Shown piece after piece: positions 1-13,700 of a stretch of 64,000 nt of DNA. The number at the start of each line of letters is the position of its first letter. Positions within the stretch are counted from its first letter, which is position 1. Under the pieces are notes generated by a model. That model searched no databases and had not been told where the DNA came from. It saw nothing but the letters and a program-made list of their open reading frames with translations. Source of the DNA: Fremontodendron californicum (lineage: Eukaryota > Streptophyta > Magnoliopsida > Malvales > Malvaceae); contig JAULJL010000003.1 in NCBI GenBank assembly GCA_030761205.1, positions 29,828,123-29,892,122 on the forward strand. Direction: 5' to 3'. The translations under genes were made by a program, and so were the position numbers.

Positions 1-4
1 GGAG

Positions 5-534
5 TAAAGATGTTTATGGGCCGAATTTATGTATAATATTAATAACATATTTGCTTGTTCAAACCCGATCTATCTCAAAATATGGACCTCAAGTTCTATT
101 TAAATTCGTCCATATTTGTAAATGGATAATTTAATTCCGTTTAGGTCTGTCCAAATTTTTTTTTCTATTTTTTTTAAAAAAATATTTTATTTTTTATTTA
201 ATCTTTAGTAAATTTATATATATTTTTTATTAAGTTTTTAAATATAGACAACTTAATATATTTTTTAATGTTTACACTATAATATTATATATATTTAATT
301 TTTATATGATATAAATTACATAATATATATATATAAATAAAATCTTATATAATTAAAAAAGGGTTGGGCCAAACTTGAGTCTTGAATGTTAAAGCCAAGA
401 CCCGACCTATTTTTTAAACGAGTCTCTTTTTTTGCTCAAGCCCATTTTTTGGACCTAATACTTTTGTCCAAATCCTTTTAAATATGGGCAGGCCTTCGAA
501 TTTGGACGGATAGCCCGGCCCTTGAACAGGTCTA
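5..534. mobile_element. hAT-type MITE (non-autonomous DNA transposon)
   Basis: The right end reads CGGCCCTTGAACAGGTCTA and is followed by CTGTGGAG. The window opens with GGAG and then TAAAGATGTTTATGGGCCG, an imperfect inverted copy of the right end. GGAG equals the last four bases of CTGTGGAG, so an 8-bp TSD cut by the window edge fits a hAT-type element. The interior is AT-rich and non-coding. The left terminus is diverged, so the boundary rests mainly on the partial TSD. Confidence 0.55.
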
Positions 535-692
535 CTGTGGAGGCATGTTTTCTTTTTTAGATAGACATATTTCTTATTCAAAGTGTATAAGATTTCATAA
601 TTGATTAAAAGTGATTCAATTAAAATTGAAAATAAAAATAAAAATTAATAGAGTTTGATCATGAATAATAAAAAAATATGTCAATTAATCAT

Positions 693-723
<31 letters not shown>

Positions 724-2469
724 GTTCACAATAATATATATGCATAAAATTTTTCAATAGCGATTGAATAGTGAAAATTTTATCATAATTTTTTAATAAA
801 AATATGTGTTTAAATAAAGTATTAATTAAAACTTGATCAAAATATTTAAATTTTTGTATATTTGATATATTTAATTTTTTATGGTTAGAAAATTTTTCAT
901 TTTAATTTTTTAATCATGTTTAACAAAAAAAAAATCGTACAACTTTTATCTAAAAAAAGCTTATCTACATGTGCCTTTTTTTTTCTTTCTTTTAAAAGCA
1001 AGAAAATGTTAATAAGTGTTCAGTCACAACAATTAAAGTGATGTTAAAAAAAAAGTAATATTTAAAAATATATATAATTAATGGGTTTTTTAAAATTTAA
1101 TAAAATTAATACATTAAATACCAAAAAATAATAATAATAATAATAAAATAATTTTTAACCAATAACTATCGACGTCGACTTTAAAAATAAAAACTCAGAA
1201 AGCCACCAAAAATAATCATAAAGATACAAAGAAGGGGATCATAGTTTTCAGATTTTTCTTTGTAATTTCAATGTGGTAAAAGAGTAGATGGGGTTCCAAG
1301 AGAAAAGGGAAAATTTTTGTGATTGGCGGATGATTTAGGGTGAATTTTATAATTTGCCTACTCAACAAAGCAAAAAAGAAAAGGCCTTTAGGTCAAAACT
1401 CAAAAGTCAAAACCTGCTCTTTTTTTTTTTATTTTTTTCTTCGATATTTGTCGTCAATTTGGTGGACAGTTGTGAATCTGTGATCCTATGGCAGAATGAC
1501 TTTCATACTCCACTTGGATAATGGCATCATAGAGGTGGGAATACTTTCCACCGGGAAATGTTCTAAAACTCAGAATCTATCAGAAAATGTGGAAAGAAAA
1601 TATTAATTGAAAGAAAACAATAATAAATAAAAGTGTTGATGTAGGAATTGTTGAATTACGTTTATTATAAGATATTATCTATTTTGTAAGTTTGATGGTC
1701 TATTTTCACTATATAATTTTTTAAAAATAAAACATCACGATAAAGCAATGATAAATCCTTACTTATAAACCATATTTCAATTCTTGTCTATTAATTATAT
1801 GGGATCTTTTGAACTTCAATATTAGCTTCCCAATCAAGGGTGTCGATTATGTTTTTCTAATGATTGGTATGATTTTTCATATACAACGTTATGTTTTAAT
1901 ACAAAAATTGTTGAACCGAGCATAATATAAGGTATTATCTACTTTAAAGACTGATGGCCTACCCTCATTGTATTTATTTGCTCCCATAAATTGATCACTT
2001 TATACTCGATTTATGAGCTGGGAGGCAAGTCTTAAGGACATTATGTAATCTTGATACTTATTTTATACAAGTAAAATGACTTTCATGAATACTTTCATTC
2101 TCCCTTTATTTTTATTTTTACTCTTTAATTATATTATCTCTCTGTCCATTTATGAGATATTGATTTATGCTCGGAAGGCATCTTGAAATATCAGCTCCAA
2201 TACTCCTGGCTATCATTGTCTGGCAAACTTTCGATCGAACTACATCATGAACAATCAAAATAAATTTGGCCAAAACAAAGAGAATGAATAAAAAATAATA
2301 TTGATTTTTTTCCATGACGACTTAATGCCACGTTTAGTTTGTGGAATGATTATTCTTGGGAATAGAATATAGAACGAACAGCTATTTCTTAATTTGGTTC
2401 AAGAAATAAAATAGAGACATATATTATTAAGAATTTTGGTTAGTTAAAAAAAATGTAAAAGAATATGAC
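535..2469. other. AT-rich intergenic DNA, no gene seen
   Basis: No coding signal is seen. It holds homopolymer runs and simple repeats: (TAA)n at about 692-723 and a shorter one at about 1124-1146. Two loosely similar segments near 1650-1720 and 1905-1975 share a TAAGGTATTATCTA-like core and may be old LTR debris. The 65-residue minus-strand reading frame at 2118-2315 has no recognisable features. Confidence 0.6.
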
Positions 2470-2475
2470 AGGAAT

Positions 2476-2733
2476 TATAGAGGATAAGATTAAGTTGTTT
2501 CACATTATCTTTCAGATATATATATTTAAATTCATATATGTAAACTAATTATCCTAGGAGCTATAACTTAGTCATAGCTATTAGTTGTAAATATCTTATC
2601 TTTTAAGATTGATTTTAAACTTACATATTAGCATTGAAATTTGTGTATATATATATATGTGTGTGTGTGTGTGTGAATTCTCTAGATCAATAAACATGGT
2701 GAAAAACAATTCAAAATCTTTCTCTTTTTGTCA
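2476..2733 (+). repeat. copia 5' LTR
   Basis: It matches 6181-6472 over the segment from GAGGATAAGATTAAG to TTTGTCA. A (TA)n(TG)n microsatellite sits at about 2647-2674. The LTR ends in CA immediately before the PBS. The start is degenerate, with no clean TG, so the left edge may be off by a few bases. Confidence 0.8.
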
Positions 2734-5700
2734 TGGTATCAAAGCTTATTGCTTAACTGCAAATTTTTTTTCTTCCCTTCTCTCCAAGCTATCATCATGA
2801 CCACCACTGCTGGGCAAAACTCATACCAGGGTAATCGTCATCCTTCACACTCCTATCTCGGTTATTGTCAAATTTACAGAATCCAGGGTCACACGGCCAA
2901 AAGATGTCCTTTCTTTCGTTTAGTGCCAATCAAATCCAACAACTCAAATACACCGATGCCTACCACAACTTCACCATGGAAACCACGAGTTCACTTTGCT
3001 GCCAACACTTCCCACACTCCAACATGGCTTCTAGACAGTGGTGTTTCTCATCATGTCACTTCCGACTTGAGCAATCTATCTCTTCATGCACCTTACACTG
3101 GGTTTGACGACATTATGATTAGCAATGGCACGGGTCTTCCCATTACTCACATTGGTTCCACTTCTATCAAAACTCTTAAAACTACATTTACATTAAATAA
3201 TGTCATTTGTCTACCTAGCATGAAAAAGAATTTGATATCAATTTCTCAATTTTGCACCTCAAATGACGTTTCTATTGAGTTCTTACCATCTTATTTTCTT
3301 GTGAAGGAACTTCGCACAGGGGCAATTCTCTTGAAGGGTCAAACTAAAGATGGAGTGTATGAGTGGCCAATATCCTCACCATTAATTGCTTTTTCCAGTG
3401 TCAAGATCACTTCGCCCGAGTGACATCATAGGCTAGGATATCCTGCATTTCCTATCTTAAAGCATATTGCTACTAAATATCATCTAGATTTATCATCTTC
3501 TATGTCCTCTGAATTTTCATGTAATGCATGTCATTGCAATAAAAGTCATAAGTTATCTTTTTCAAACTCTACTCTTGTTTCTACTCAACGCCTAGAAATT
3601 GTTTTCTCTGATGTTTGGACTTCACTGGTTGTTTCTCATGATGGCTTTAAATACTATGTTATTTTGTTGATCATTTTACCAAATATATTTGATTTTATCC
3701 CCTCAAACAAAAATCGAAAGTAAAAGAGGTATTTATTAGATTTAAAACCATAGTTAAAAAGCATTTTAATCACAGCATCCAAACACTTTATTCTGACAAT
3801 GGTGGTGAATATATTGCTCTTGCTAATTTTCTTGCTACTCACGGTATATCACATCTCAGTACTCCACCTCACACACTCGAGCACAATGATTTTTCTGAAC
3901 GACACCATCTTCACATTATTGAAACAGGTCTTATCTTACTCTCTCATGCTTCTTTACCTTTAACTTTTTGGTCGCATGCCTTTGCCACTGCAGCATATTT
4001 AATTAATCGCATGCCAACTCTGACACTAGATTTCTTTTCTCCTTAGAAATGATTTTTCATGCTTCTACAAATTATTCAAAACTTAGAGTATTTGGTTGTC
4101 TATGCTATCCTTGGCTTAGACCACATGCTACATATAAACTCGACACTCGTTCAAAACCATGTGTCTTTCTCGGGTACTCTCTAACTCAAAGTGCTTATTT
4201 ATGTTATGATCCCTCCACATCAAAAATTTATGTTTCAATACATGTTAAGTTCATTGAGTCTATTTTTCCTTTTGCATCTCTTTGTAGTCATCCCCACGTC
4301 CTCAGCCTCATACTATCACCACATGGATTCCACCACCAATAAGAATTTCATCTTCTTATAATTCGGAACCACCACTCACTACATCCTCTGAAGTGGAAGC
4401 CCAAAGGCAACCCCAAATTTGATGCTCCATCACTTATACACACTAATGACACCTTACCAACTACATCACCACAAGATTCTCAAACACAAGAAAATATCAT
4501 TGCATCCTCTACCAATCCTCCACCCACCATAAACCAACCACCCAACATGAATTCCAAGTCAACTCACCAGATGATCACCAGGGCCAAAAATAATATCCGA
4601 AAACCAGTTAGGAAATTAAATCTCAACACCCAGCTCTCCAAACCTTGTGACCTTGAACCAAACACATCAACCCAAGCTCTTAAAGATCCAAAATGACGTT
4701 GGGCCATGTTTTAAGAATTTAATGCTCTTGCTCATAATGGAATATGGGAGTTGGTACCTTTTGATTCTAGTTACAATATTGTTGGGTGTAAGTGGAGTTT
4801 TCGTATTAAGCGCAATTCTGATGGTTCTATTGACAGGTTTAAAGCCCGCTTGGTTGCAAAAGGTTTTCATCAACGTCCAGGAGTTGACTATCGTAACACA
4901 TTCAGTCCAGTGGTTAAACATACCACCATTCGTCTTGTTCTCAGTCTTGACGACAACTTGATGTTAACAATGCCTTCTTACAAGACCATCTCACTGAGAA
5001 TGTTTATATGACTCAACCACTAGGCTTTGTTGATTCAGATTTTCTATCATACGTTTGTAAGCTCAGAAAGGCCATTTATGGGCTTAAGCAAGCACCAAGA
5101 GCATCGTACCAAGAACTTCGCACCTTCCTTGTTCAATCTGGATTTAAAAATTCACATGCTAATACATCTCTTTTTGTTCTTAACACTGATGGACATCTTC
5201 TGTATCTTCTAGTCTATGTTGATGACTTAATTATAACTGGTGATAACAATGCTCTAGTTAATTAGTTTGAGAATTTACTTGCTGATCGATTTGCCCTTAA
5301 AGATCTTGGTGCCTTATCCTATTTTCGTGGTGTGGAAGTTCTTCATAACAAGCATGGTGTCTTACTTTCTCAGCGTCGTTGCATAATGGATATTCTTGCT
5401 CGCACTGACATGACAGATGCTAAACCAGTACTCACACCTTTACCAACAAATGCTCCTCTTTCGCTACATTCTGGCTCTATTTTGTCCGACCCTACTAAAT
5501 ATCGAAACTGTTGTTGGGAGTTTATAGTATCTTATGCTTACATGACCTGATATAGCTTTTGTGGTCAACAAAGTTTCTCAATTCATGCATCGGCCAACAA
5601 CTGACCATTGGGTCCTTGTCAAGCGTCTTCTACGTTTCTACGTTATCTTTGTGTTTCCTTAAATGATGGACTCTAGCTCTATCGAGATTCTTCACTCTCT

Positions 5701-6176
5701 TTGCATGCCTTTTTCGATGTATATTGGGCTGGCAACAAAGATGATTTCTCTTCCACAAGTGCTTACATTGTCTACCTTGGCTAAAATCCAATTTCCTGGA
5801 GTTCTAAGAAGCAACGTACAGTTGCTCGCTCTTCAACTGAGGCTAAATATCGATCAGTTGCTGCTACTACTGCTGAGCTTAACTAGGGTATGTTATGTCT
5901 TGACTGATCTTGGTGTTAAACTTCCTCAATGCCCTGTGATTTACTGTGATAATATTGGGATACTCTTTGTTCAAATCCAGTATTTCATTCACGTATGAAA
6001 CATGTTGCCATTGATTTCCATTTCATCCGTGACCAAGTTCAAAGTAACACTCTTCAAGTTGTACATGTTTCTTCTCAAGATCAACTGGCAGATGCTCTTA
6101 CCAAGCCTTTGCCACGATCTCGATTTCTCTCACTCAAGGACAAGATTGGACTCTTTTCTCGAGCTCCATCTTGAGG
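2728..6176 (+). pseudogene. copia gag-pol polyprotein, broken
   Basis: This is the remnant of a copia polyprotein in all three forward frames. In order it shows a CCHC zinc knuckle (C-x2-C-like start near 2865, ending H-x4-C), a protease motif LDSG near 3030, a pre-integrase H..H/C..C segment at 3420-3560, integrase core residues around SDNGGEY near 3790, RT from about 4751 with YVDD at 5214-5225, and RNase H ending with an ALTKPL motif near 6093. At least six stops or frameshifts separate the pieces, for example TGA at 3421 and the frame breaks around 4040 and 4340. The gag N-terminus is missing. No functional product is expected. Family assignment is firm; the copia sub-lineage was not resolved. 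Confidence 0.88.
2734..2745 (+). other. copia primer-binding site, tRNA-Met type
   Basis: TGGTATCAAAGC follows the LTR end directly. It differs by one base from the usual copia PBS TGGTATCAGAGC, complementary to initiator tRNA-Met. Confidence 0.85.
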
Positions 6177-6180
6177 GCAC

Positions 6181-6372
6181 ATAACAGAGGATAAGATTAA
6201 GTTGTTTCACATTATCTTCCAGATATATATTTAAATTCAAATATGTAAACTAGTTATCTTAAGAGTTATAACTTAGCCATAGCTATTAGTTGTAACTTAG
6301 CCATAGCTATTAGTTGTAGATATCTTATCTTTTAGGATTGATTTTAAACTTACAGATTAGCATTGCAATTTG

Positions 6373-6414
<42 letters not shown>

Positions 6415-6472
6415 AATAATCTAGATCAATAAACATGGTGAAAAACAATTCAAAACTTTTCTCTCTTTGTCA
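6181..6472 (+). repeat. copia 3' LTR
   Basis: It follows a PPT-like CTTGAGGGCA. Compared with the 5' LTR it carries a duplicated TTAGCCATAGCTATTAGTTG segment (about 6273-6320) and a longer (TA)n(TG)n tract (about 6373-6414). The two LTRs therefore differ noticeably, indicating an old insertion. Confidence 0.8.
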
Positions 6473-6478
6473 AGGAAT

Positions 6479-9452
6479 GAGTACAGAAATACTTATTTAT
6501 CTCTTTACTAAAAATTAATATTTAAAACTTCAATATATATTTTAAAAATACAATAATAATATTTTGAATAAAAAATTATTATTTTTGAAATAAAATAATA
6601 TATCTAACAAACATATTTTTTGAATTTTCGTATAAGGATAGTTGAATGCCCGAGCCATAATATCTGAATTCGCTAGGCAAACTTTTTAACAGAATCCAAA
6701 ATTTCAACTTCGACAGCTTTTTTAAGTTTGGACAATCAACTACTCCTTCAACGGCAATAGACTACACTTGGTTATATTTTTTTGGTACATAAAAGTTTAA
6801 GTAAGGAGAAACTATGTTAACTCGAAAAGTTATTTCAGTTCAGGATCAAAATATGTTACAAATTTCAAAAAAGATTAACAGTTATATTTACATATCACTT
6901 ATCAATTGATCTGTAACATTTATGCAAACTACATAATTTTTAATCTTTGTTTTTATTAATAAAAAAAAAACTTGAGAATAACTTAAAATAATTCATTATT
7001 AAGAAAAATTATTAACTAAATCTTAATAATATTATTAGGAACGAGCGTTAAAACATTTTTCTTCGAGGCATCCCTCTTCCAATGAGCAGGTAAAAGGAAA
7101 AAGTAAAAAATCAAGTGTCGAGGCTTGCGTAGAAGTAAACAATGCTGAGTTTGAAAGGGTCCAGTCCCATAACATCATGGATGGCAGGGCAGGGTGAGAG
7201 TGACTCTTACCGATCATTCAAATAAAATATTAGATAAAATTATTATATTTATGTGGCTAGAATAACTTAAATCTAATCAACATGAAATTATCACCATTTT
7301 AAAAATACGAAAACGGGACGTTATCTTCTCTTTTTTTTTGGGGGCTGTGTTTTGCTAAAGATGATAGCATAATTAGGGTTACTTTAGTATAAGGATCGAA
7401 AAAAGTTTTGATTAAAAAAAATTGAATTGAAAAAAAAAAAAATATGGTGAAAAAATATGATTTAAGAATTTTTAAGTATTGATATTGTTGTGAAAAATAG
7501 TGAAATTGAAATGTCAAAAAATATATATTTAAAATAATAAGAGTTAAGAAATTTGAGAATAATAAAATTATTTTACCTAAAAGCCAATTTCTAAATTGCA
7601 AAAGTTTCATTTTCTTGACTTTTTTGTTTTGGTTGTCAAATCACGATTTTAATCGCAAAAACAAATTTTTTTACTCGTTTAACATTGAGGTTGCGATAAA
7701 ACACAATTTTTGACCTCAAAAATTGTGTCATCAGTAATGCTAAACAAGCCTTACTCTTTTGAGATATAAGAAGAACTTACCAAAAATCAACATATGTGTC
7801 AACTCGAGACTAGGGTCGTAATCGAGCCGACTCAATTTCAAGCAGCAAAAAGCTTGAGCTCGACCCAAAACTAGCGACTTGAAGCTCGGCTCGAGCTCGA
7901 TCGATTTTAATTTTTAAAGTTCGAGCTCGATTCGAGATAAAAATCGAACTACTCGAGCTCGCTCAATTAGGCTCAATTACTTAATAAAAAAACGAGCTCG
8001 ATTCCATACTAGACTTCAAATTCGATTATTTGTGTTCAAACTCGAGTTCGAATTGAGATTTTTTTTCAATACTAATTAAAAATAATAATAAAATATATTA
8101 AAAATAATAATCTCAATTAGACTTCCGAGCTACTCGAGTCGGGCATTAGGATACTCGAACTTGGCTCGCTCGATAACTCAAGCTCGATTCGACAAAAACT
8201 AAACCAAATTAAAAAAAAAAAATTGAATCAAACTCAAATAACTTGTGAATATAGATATTTCGTTTAAATTCTGCTAGAAACAATCAAACTTGAGCATCAT
8301 ACAGCTTATAATGATTCTATTTTTGACTAGAAACAACACAACTTAATATTGATTGTATCACAGTTGTCCTTTAGTAGTTGTCATTTTCAGATAGAGATGA
8401 TTGTCAAAAGTAAGGCCCTCGTTTAAGCATACATATAATCAAGTTTTTATCATGTTCTTGGGCAGCTAATGAGGCATTAATATGTAGTTAACCTAGATCC
8501 ATGATTTCAAAATAATTGTAGCAATGAATTGGAAAAGTAGTAATTAATTAGGGAAGGAAAAGTTGTTGGGTTTCTTTGGTTTTCATCAATATATAATTAA
8601 ATAAGCAATTATGAACCATCATATTGTGCAAGTTGGGGGCTCCGAATTTGTAGAGCCAGACATGGTTTAAAGCGTAGTAAGCAAGTGCATCCCTTATCAA
8701 CATCATCACACCCAAACGGAAGCAACTAATGAAGATAATTTTTCTCTTCCAAGACAAGTAGAGATACTCTTATGATGAAACAAAACTCTTTTCCTGAAAA
8801 AAATCGGATTAGATTGATTGGTCATATCAGTTTAATCGAGAATCTAAAATTTATTTAATCTATTGCATATCAAAGAATCAGTGTTTTAATGAATTGGTAA
8901 AAAATCAATACAACCAATTTTATATTAATTTTATCATTTCTTAAAAAAAAATTCTAAGTGATAAAAGTTCGAATTTTTAATCTCTTAATTATATATTAAA
9001 AATCATATTTATATCATTAAATCAAATATATATATATTTTTTTATTAACTATTAACTATTTTAATACTTATTTAATATCAAAATAATCGATAACCAAAAA
9101 TCTTAACAATTTAACTTCCGATCCCTTTTTTTAATCGTCGCTCTCTTCTCCCATTTCTAATACTTCAAGTAGCTTCCATTGAAAAAAAAAAAATTCAATG
9201 GCCTTTCCCAAACGTTGTCTCTATTTAATTGGATGGAGAGATCCTTACAATTGTGACCCACAAAAAGCATTAAAAACAAAGGGATATTATCACATCCCAA
9301 AACCGAGCATGTGACCGGCCAGAAACAAGAATCACCCTTGTCTTCGAAGCCTACGACAATTTAATTCTAACGAAATTTTGACATAACCTCCTCTACTTTA
9401 GGAGAGTTACCGAACCTGTAATTCAGCAAATAACAATATAATATATAACTCA
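6479..9452. other. AT-rich intergenic DNA with a GAGCTCGA-rich repeat
   Basis: No gene is seen. Segment 7806-8235 is rich in GAGCTCGA/TCGAGCTC words at both sides (7840-7990 and 8125-8200) around an AT-rich middle. That is typical of a foldback or MITE-like dispersed repeat, but I could not define a TSD. The short minus-strand frames at 7035-7217, 7299-7610 and 8548-8757 show no family features. Confidence 0.5.
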
Positions 9453-9828
9453 TGACATCCCGGTTAGGATGCCTCCGATATGAGTAATCGAGATACCCTG
9501 CAGCGGATTCGACATAATTTAACTCATATATATCACAAACATAATATTTTTATATGTTTAAAACATTTACAATATTTGGTCTCAATAGTGTTAAAAATAT
9601 ATACAGTAATAAATCGACATCGCCGATGCCACAAAACACTACCATATCAATGCACATGCGACACTCCTCGGTGACTGTACTAATAATATCTCCATCATGA
9701 TACCAGCTCACCTCGTGAAAACGAAATGTCATACGGATGAGTCATACGGACTAAGCAGTCGGGGCGGATGAAGGACCAACTCTATCAGTATCTGAAAAAG
9801 AAAAATAAATTGAAGGATGAGTCATACG

Positions 9829-11197
9829 TAGGGGTGAGCGTTCGATCGAATCGAGTCGAATCGAGTGAAAAAAATTCGAGTTAGTCGAGTTTACGAGTCC
9901 TATTTTGTCAACCGAACTGAATTTGAAAATTTAGCAAATCGAGTCGAGTGAAAAGAAATTCGAGTCGAGTCGAATAAATTTATTCGAGTTAAAATAAATT
10001 TTCAATTATATTTAAGCATGATAAAACAAATCTATAAATTTTTAATTATATTTAAGCATAATAAAACTAAATTTTGGGTAAATGAAATTGTTCAATTCTC
10101 TAAATCAAAATCAATGAAAATGGAAGCAAATGTCAAAAGTTCAAAGCTTATGATGAAATTTAAATTGCTTACTCAACTAAAAAAATTCAAAAATTAGATA
10201 CGGATACGTGAATACATCTTATAACTAATACAATACCATAATAAATATAATTTTTCTTTACAAATTGAAAAATTTTATTTACCAAATTCATTTTAATTAT
10301 TATTAATTTCAATGATTTTGGACCACATTACTCGTAAAAGAGAGATAGAGACCGAAGAGAAAGAGAAAAAGGGAGGAAAACAGAGAGGGGACACAGCAGC
10401 AAAGGGAGGAGAAGAAAATTGAGTAAATTTGAAAAACATGTTGTCAATAACCAAATTATTATTAAATGGTATAATGAATACAAATTATTTGAAAAAGAAA
10501 AATGAACAATTAAAAATTATTATAAAAGATATTGTAAAGACAAAATTATCCTTAATGAAAAAATCTATTTTTTCTTTCTCCTCCATTAAGAAACTATTAT
10601 TTTTTAAAAATTTTAATTAAAAATAAATTTAAAAAATAAAATATTTATATATTTTTTAATTTTAAAAAATAAAGAAAAAATAATGTTATTTTTTTAAAAA
10701 AATTAATTAAAAAAATAAAAAAAATATTTTTAAATTTTAAAAAATATTTTTTAAAATTAAAAAATATATATTTTCAGAAAACTTTATTTTTAATTAAAAA
10801 ATAAATTAAAAAATAAAATAAAAAGGAAGGAGAAGTTTTTTTATCAAGGGTAATTTTGTCTTTACAATTTCCTTCTTAATAATTTTTTATTTTTATTTCT
10901 CTTTTTCAAATAATTTTTACTCTTTATACCATTTAATAATAATTTGGTTGTTGACAGCATGTTTTTTAAATTTATCCAAGAAAATTAACCCTTGTTCAAA
11001 ACGACGTCGTTTTGAATTTTACTATTCGGATTTTCGGATAACTCGAACTGTGAAATCTAAATTCGAGCTAAATCGTATAACTCGACTTATTTATTCGAGT
11101 CGATCCGAATATCCGAAAAACTCAAATAATTCGAACTATTCAAACTAAAATTTAAAATTTTAATCGGTTTTTTCGAATCGGATTTTGCTCACCCCTA
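9829..11197. mobile_element. hAT-type MITE with 8-bp TSD
   Basis: The termini are TAGGGGTGAGC and its inverse GCTCACCCCTA. The 8-bp TSD GTCATACG lies at 9821-9828 and 11198-11205. Sub-terminal DNA is rich in TCGAGT/ATTCGA words on both sides. No transposase is encoded. The interior holds a separate foldback at 10428-10974. Confidence 0.85.
10428..10974. repeat. Foldback sequence inside the hAT MITE
   Basis: The left arm (from about 10428, including AACATGTTGTCAATAACC and the following ATTATTATTAAATGGTATAA) is mirrored by the right arm ending near 10974. A GTAAAGACAAAATTA segment also has its inverse in the right arm. The arms are roughly 150-200 bp with an AT-only loop. It may be a nested MITE or the expanded interior of the host MITE. 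Confidence 0.65.
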
Positions 11198-11494
11198 GTC
11201 ATACGGACTCGGTGAGCAAAAGCAAAGTTAGTAAAGCATTAACGAAAGGCTCATAAATATGATTTATACAATATCTATACCACATTTCTGACATATATAT
11301 ATATATCTTGTGAATGAAAATGAAATGGTAAGACGTATATACTCCTACAATACGGTAGGGCTCGAAGCTCCTACTAAACGATAGAGCATAATAACTCCAC
11401 AAAATGGTAGGACCTAAAGGCACCTACAATACGATAGGGCACGAAGCACCTACAAAACGGTACATGATCACCATGTACAAAAGCATCCATCCAA

Positions 11495-11526
11495 ATATGA
11501 TTATATATATATATATATATATATCC
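11495..11526. repeat. (AT)n microsatellite
   Basis: An uninterrupted TA run within the probable old LTR. Confidence 0.8.
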
Positions 11527-13079
11527 TCACTTTTCATTTGCAATTATAAAACGGCGTCATACGGTCGGCCGCCTTTCTCTAACCGATCCTTACCGCTCTT
11601 TATGGAGCAATTTCAAGGCATTGGACTTAGTGCCTTTCACGAGGACCTTTGTAACTCTACTCACCCTCTTAAGTTTTCGATAACTTATCCAATAATACTG
11701 ACCGTATTGTAGCCTCGTCGCACTAAAAAAAATATATTTTAAATAAATATTATTTAGTGTAAACTTCTTAACTTAGCCTTTAATTAGGCTATAATATTTC
11801 AAAGTAGATACCATAATAGCTAAATCTCTAAATTAATCCGACCTTTAATGATTCGTCTCCAATCACCACAATAGTACTAAATTCCAACCATAAATATATC
11901 GTACAAAACTTTAAACCATCAACAGTCTCACCACAATAAAAATATGATCAATAATAATAATATCCAACAATAACATGATCATTTAATATAAACTCTTAAT
12001 TAATCACATATAATTTCACTGTATCATCACCAATAAACATTTAATCATACTTAATACTTCGATAAATATTTCTACGACGTCTACTCACAGTGTGCCTAGC
12101 GACGAAGTGCTAAGCTCTACGCTCCGGAGCTCCTCGGACAGTGAACTCCGCTAATTCGTGTACCTCGATTTCTTGCACGATGAAGCTTTTAAGTCGACTT
12201 TTGCTTAAGCGACTTTACATCGAGGCAAGGGAATGGTGGCCTTGCCGTGTGTGGTGGCGGACCACCACTTGTGGTGGCTCAAAGCTCACGGCCTAAGGGT
12301 TTTAAGGCCCTCCAAAGCTTTTCCCTCTCATGCAAGGCCACAGATAGTCTTGTGGTGGCGTCCTCGGTGGTGGACTACCTTAAATGGTGGAGACTGGTGG
12401 CGGATTTGGTGGTGGTTCAATAAAAAGGTTCGGCTAAGGGTTTTCTCTCACCAAAACATGTAAAATTTTACATGCAGTACTAGACTAATAATCTCTACAA
12501 CAATCCTAGATAGTATATGGTGAGATTTTACTAAAATCTAAGCTGGAATTTGTGTTTAAGGCTTGAATTTTTTTTTTTTTTTTTGTGAGAAGTTAGGGAA
12601 CTTCCATGGCTTTTCTTTTTGTGAGAGAATAGAAATCATGCCATTGAAGAAGATGGAAACCTATGGGTGGCGTGATTCTTGGTTACTCATGGTTTAAGGA
12701 TTAATCTTAGTATACAAATACTATTACATGCAATGGCATGTAATGTAATGTAATTTTTGCTTGCTTGCATGCATGGTTAATGTATAATCAAGGCTTGAAT
12801 GGCACATTGGTAAATAAGACTTGTAAACATGGTTATTCAATATTTATGAATTTTCTGCTTTCGTTCGGCGTAGAATTATTATCTCGATGAGCTCCCGGTA
12901 ATTGCCCGATTTAAGCCAACATGATCAAAAATGTCAAATTTTGACTTTTAATCCATTTTAATTTATTTTTCACATCCAACTATCTTATACGGACACAAGG
13001 TCGAGCCACATACTTGTTATGGCTAAGGTCGAACCACATACTCATTATGGCCAATTCGAGGGTCTTACAAATATACTTA

Positions 13080-13700
13080 TGAAGAATGATGCATTTAATT
13101 GAAACAAACTTTTGTAGGTAATAGATATTGAACATAATTGGAAAAGGATGTGAAGATCAGGAATGGGCAGAAATGAAGCAACTATAGAGTAAGAGTGCAA
13201 GGGTTAAACTACTGCTGGTTGGCCATTGTCCAAGTAAGTATATGTCATTTTTTTTTTCATTGTAGAAGCAACCGCTTACTTACATATTTTCAAGGCACCT
13301 TTTTGGGGGTTTTATCACTTCTCCTTTAAAAAAAGGAAAATAACATCAAATCATCAAATTAATTGATGTAAAGACCGTTTTCCATTTCTTTTGTGGCTGA
13401 ATCAAGGCCAGGCCAGATAACACAATTGGAATTGGGGAAATAAAAATTATTTTTTTTTCATTTAATAAAGGATTTTGTTAATAAATATTTTAAGGATACT
13501 CTTTAAGGTTATTATATATGATAATATTTTTATCTAATACATTAAAAATGATGAATAAAATTATCAACTTTTATAATTAATATAATACTATTACTATAAA
13601 TAATATATTAATAACTAATTATAATATATTAATTAATTTTAAAAAGTGTATAGTGTCTTAACAAAATCCTTTAATAAAATATCAGCTTGAATTCAATAAA
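13080..13700. other. AT-rich intergenic DNA, nothing recognised
   Basis: No coding signal, clear repeat boundary or regulatory element was recognised. The last nine bases (TTCAATAAA) are the left TSD of the next element. Confidence 0.55.

Larger units (their letters stand above)
2476..6472 (+). mobile_element. Decayed Ty1/copia LTR retrotransposon
   Basis: Two similar LTRs (about 2476-2733 and 6181-6472) flank a tRNA-Met-type PBS and a degenerate polyprotein in copia order: gag zinc knuckle, protease, integrase, RT, RNase H. AGGAA occurs just before the 5' LTR (2470-2474) and just after the 3' LTR (6473-6477), a 5-bp TSD. The internal region is about 3.4 kb, shorter than usual, and starts close to the zinc knuckle, so the N-terminal part of gag is missing. 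Many stops and frameshifts make it non-autonomous. Confidence 0.88.
9453..13079 (-). repeat. Probable old gypsy-type LTR, split by a MITE
   Basis: Read on the minus strand the segment starts TGTAAGACCCTCGAATTGG and ends CCGGGATGTCA, a style of terminus common in plant gypsy LTRs. The interior has short repeated phrases such as CGGTAGGGCTCGAAGCTCC (11350-11460) and CTCATTATGGCC/CTTGTTATGGCT (13010-13055), but no coding capacity. The hAT MITE at 9829-11197 interrupts it. I found no matching TSD and no PBS beside it, so it may be a solo LTR or a fragment. Confidence 0.35.

Noticed and set aside
12233..12463. 76-residue tryptophan-rich frame
   Set aside because: Derived from GTGGTGG-type repeats in the probable old LTR; no domain, no conservation evidence.
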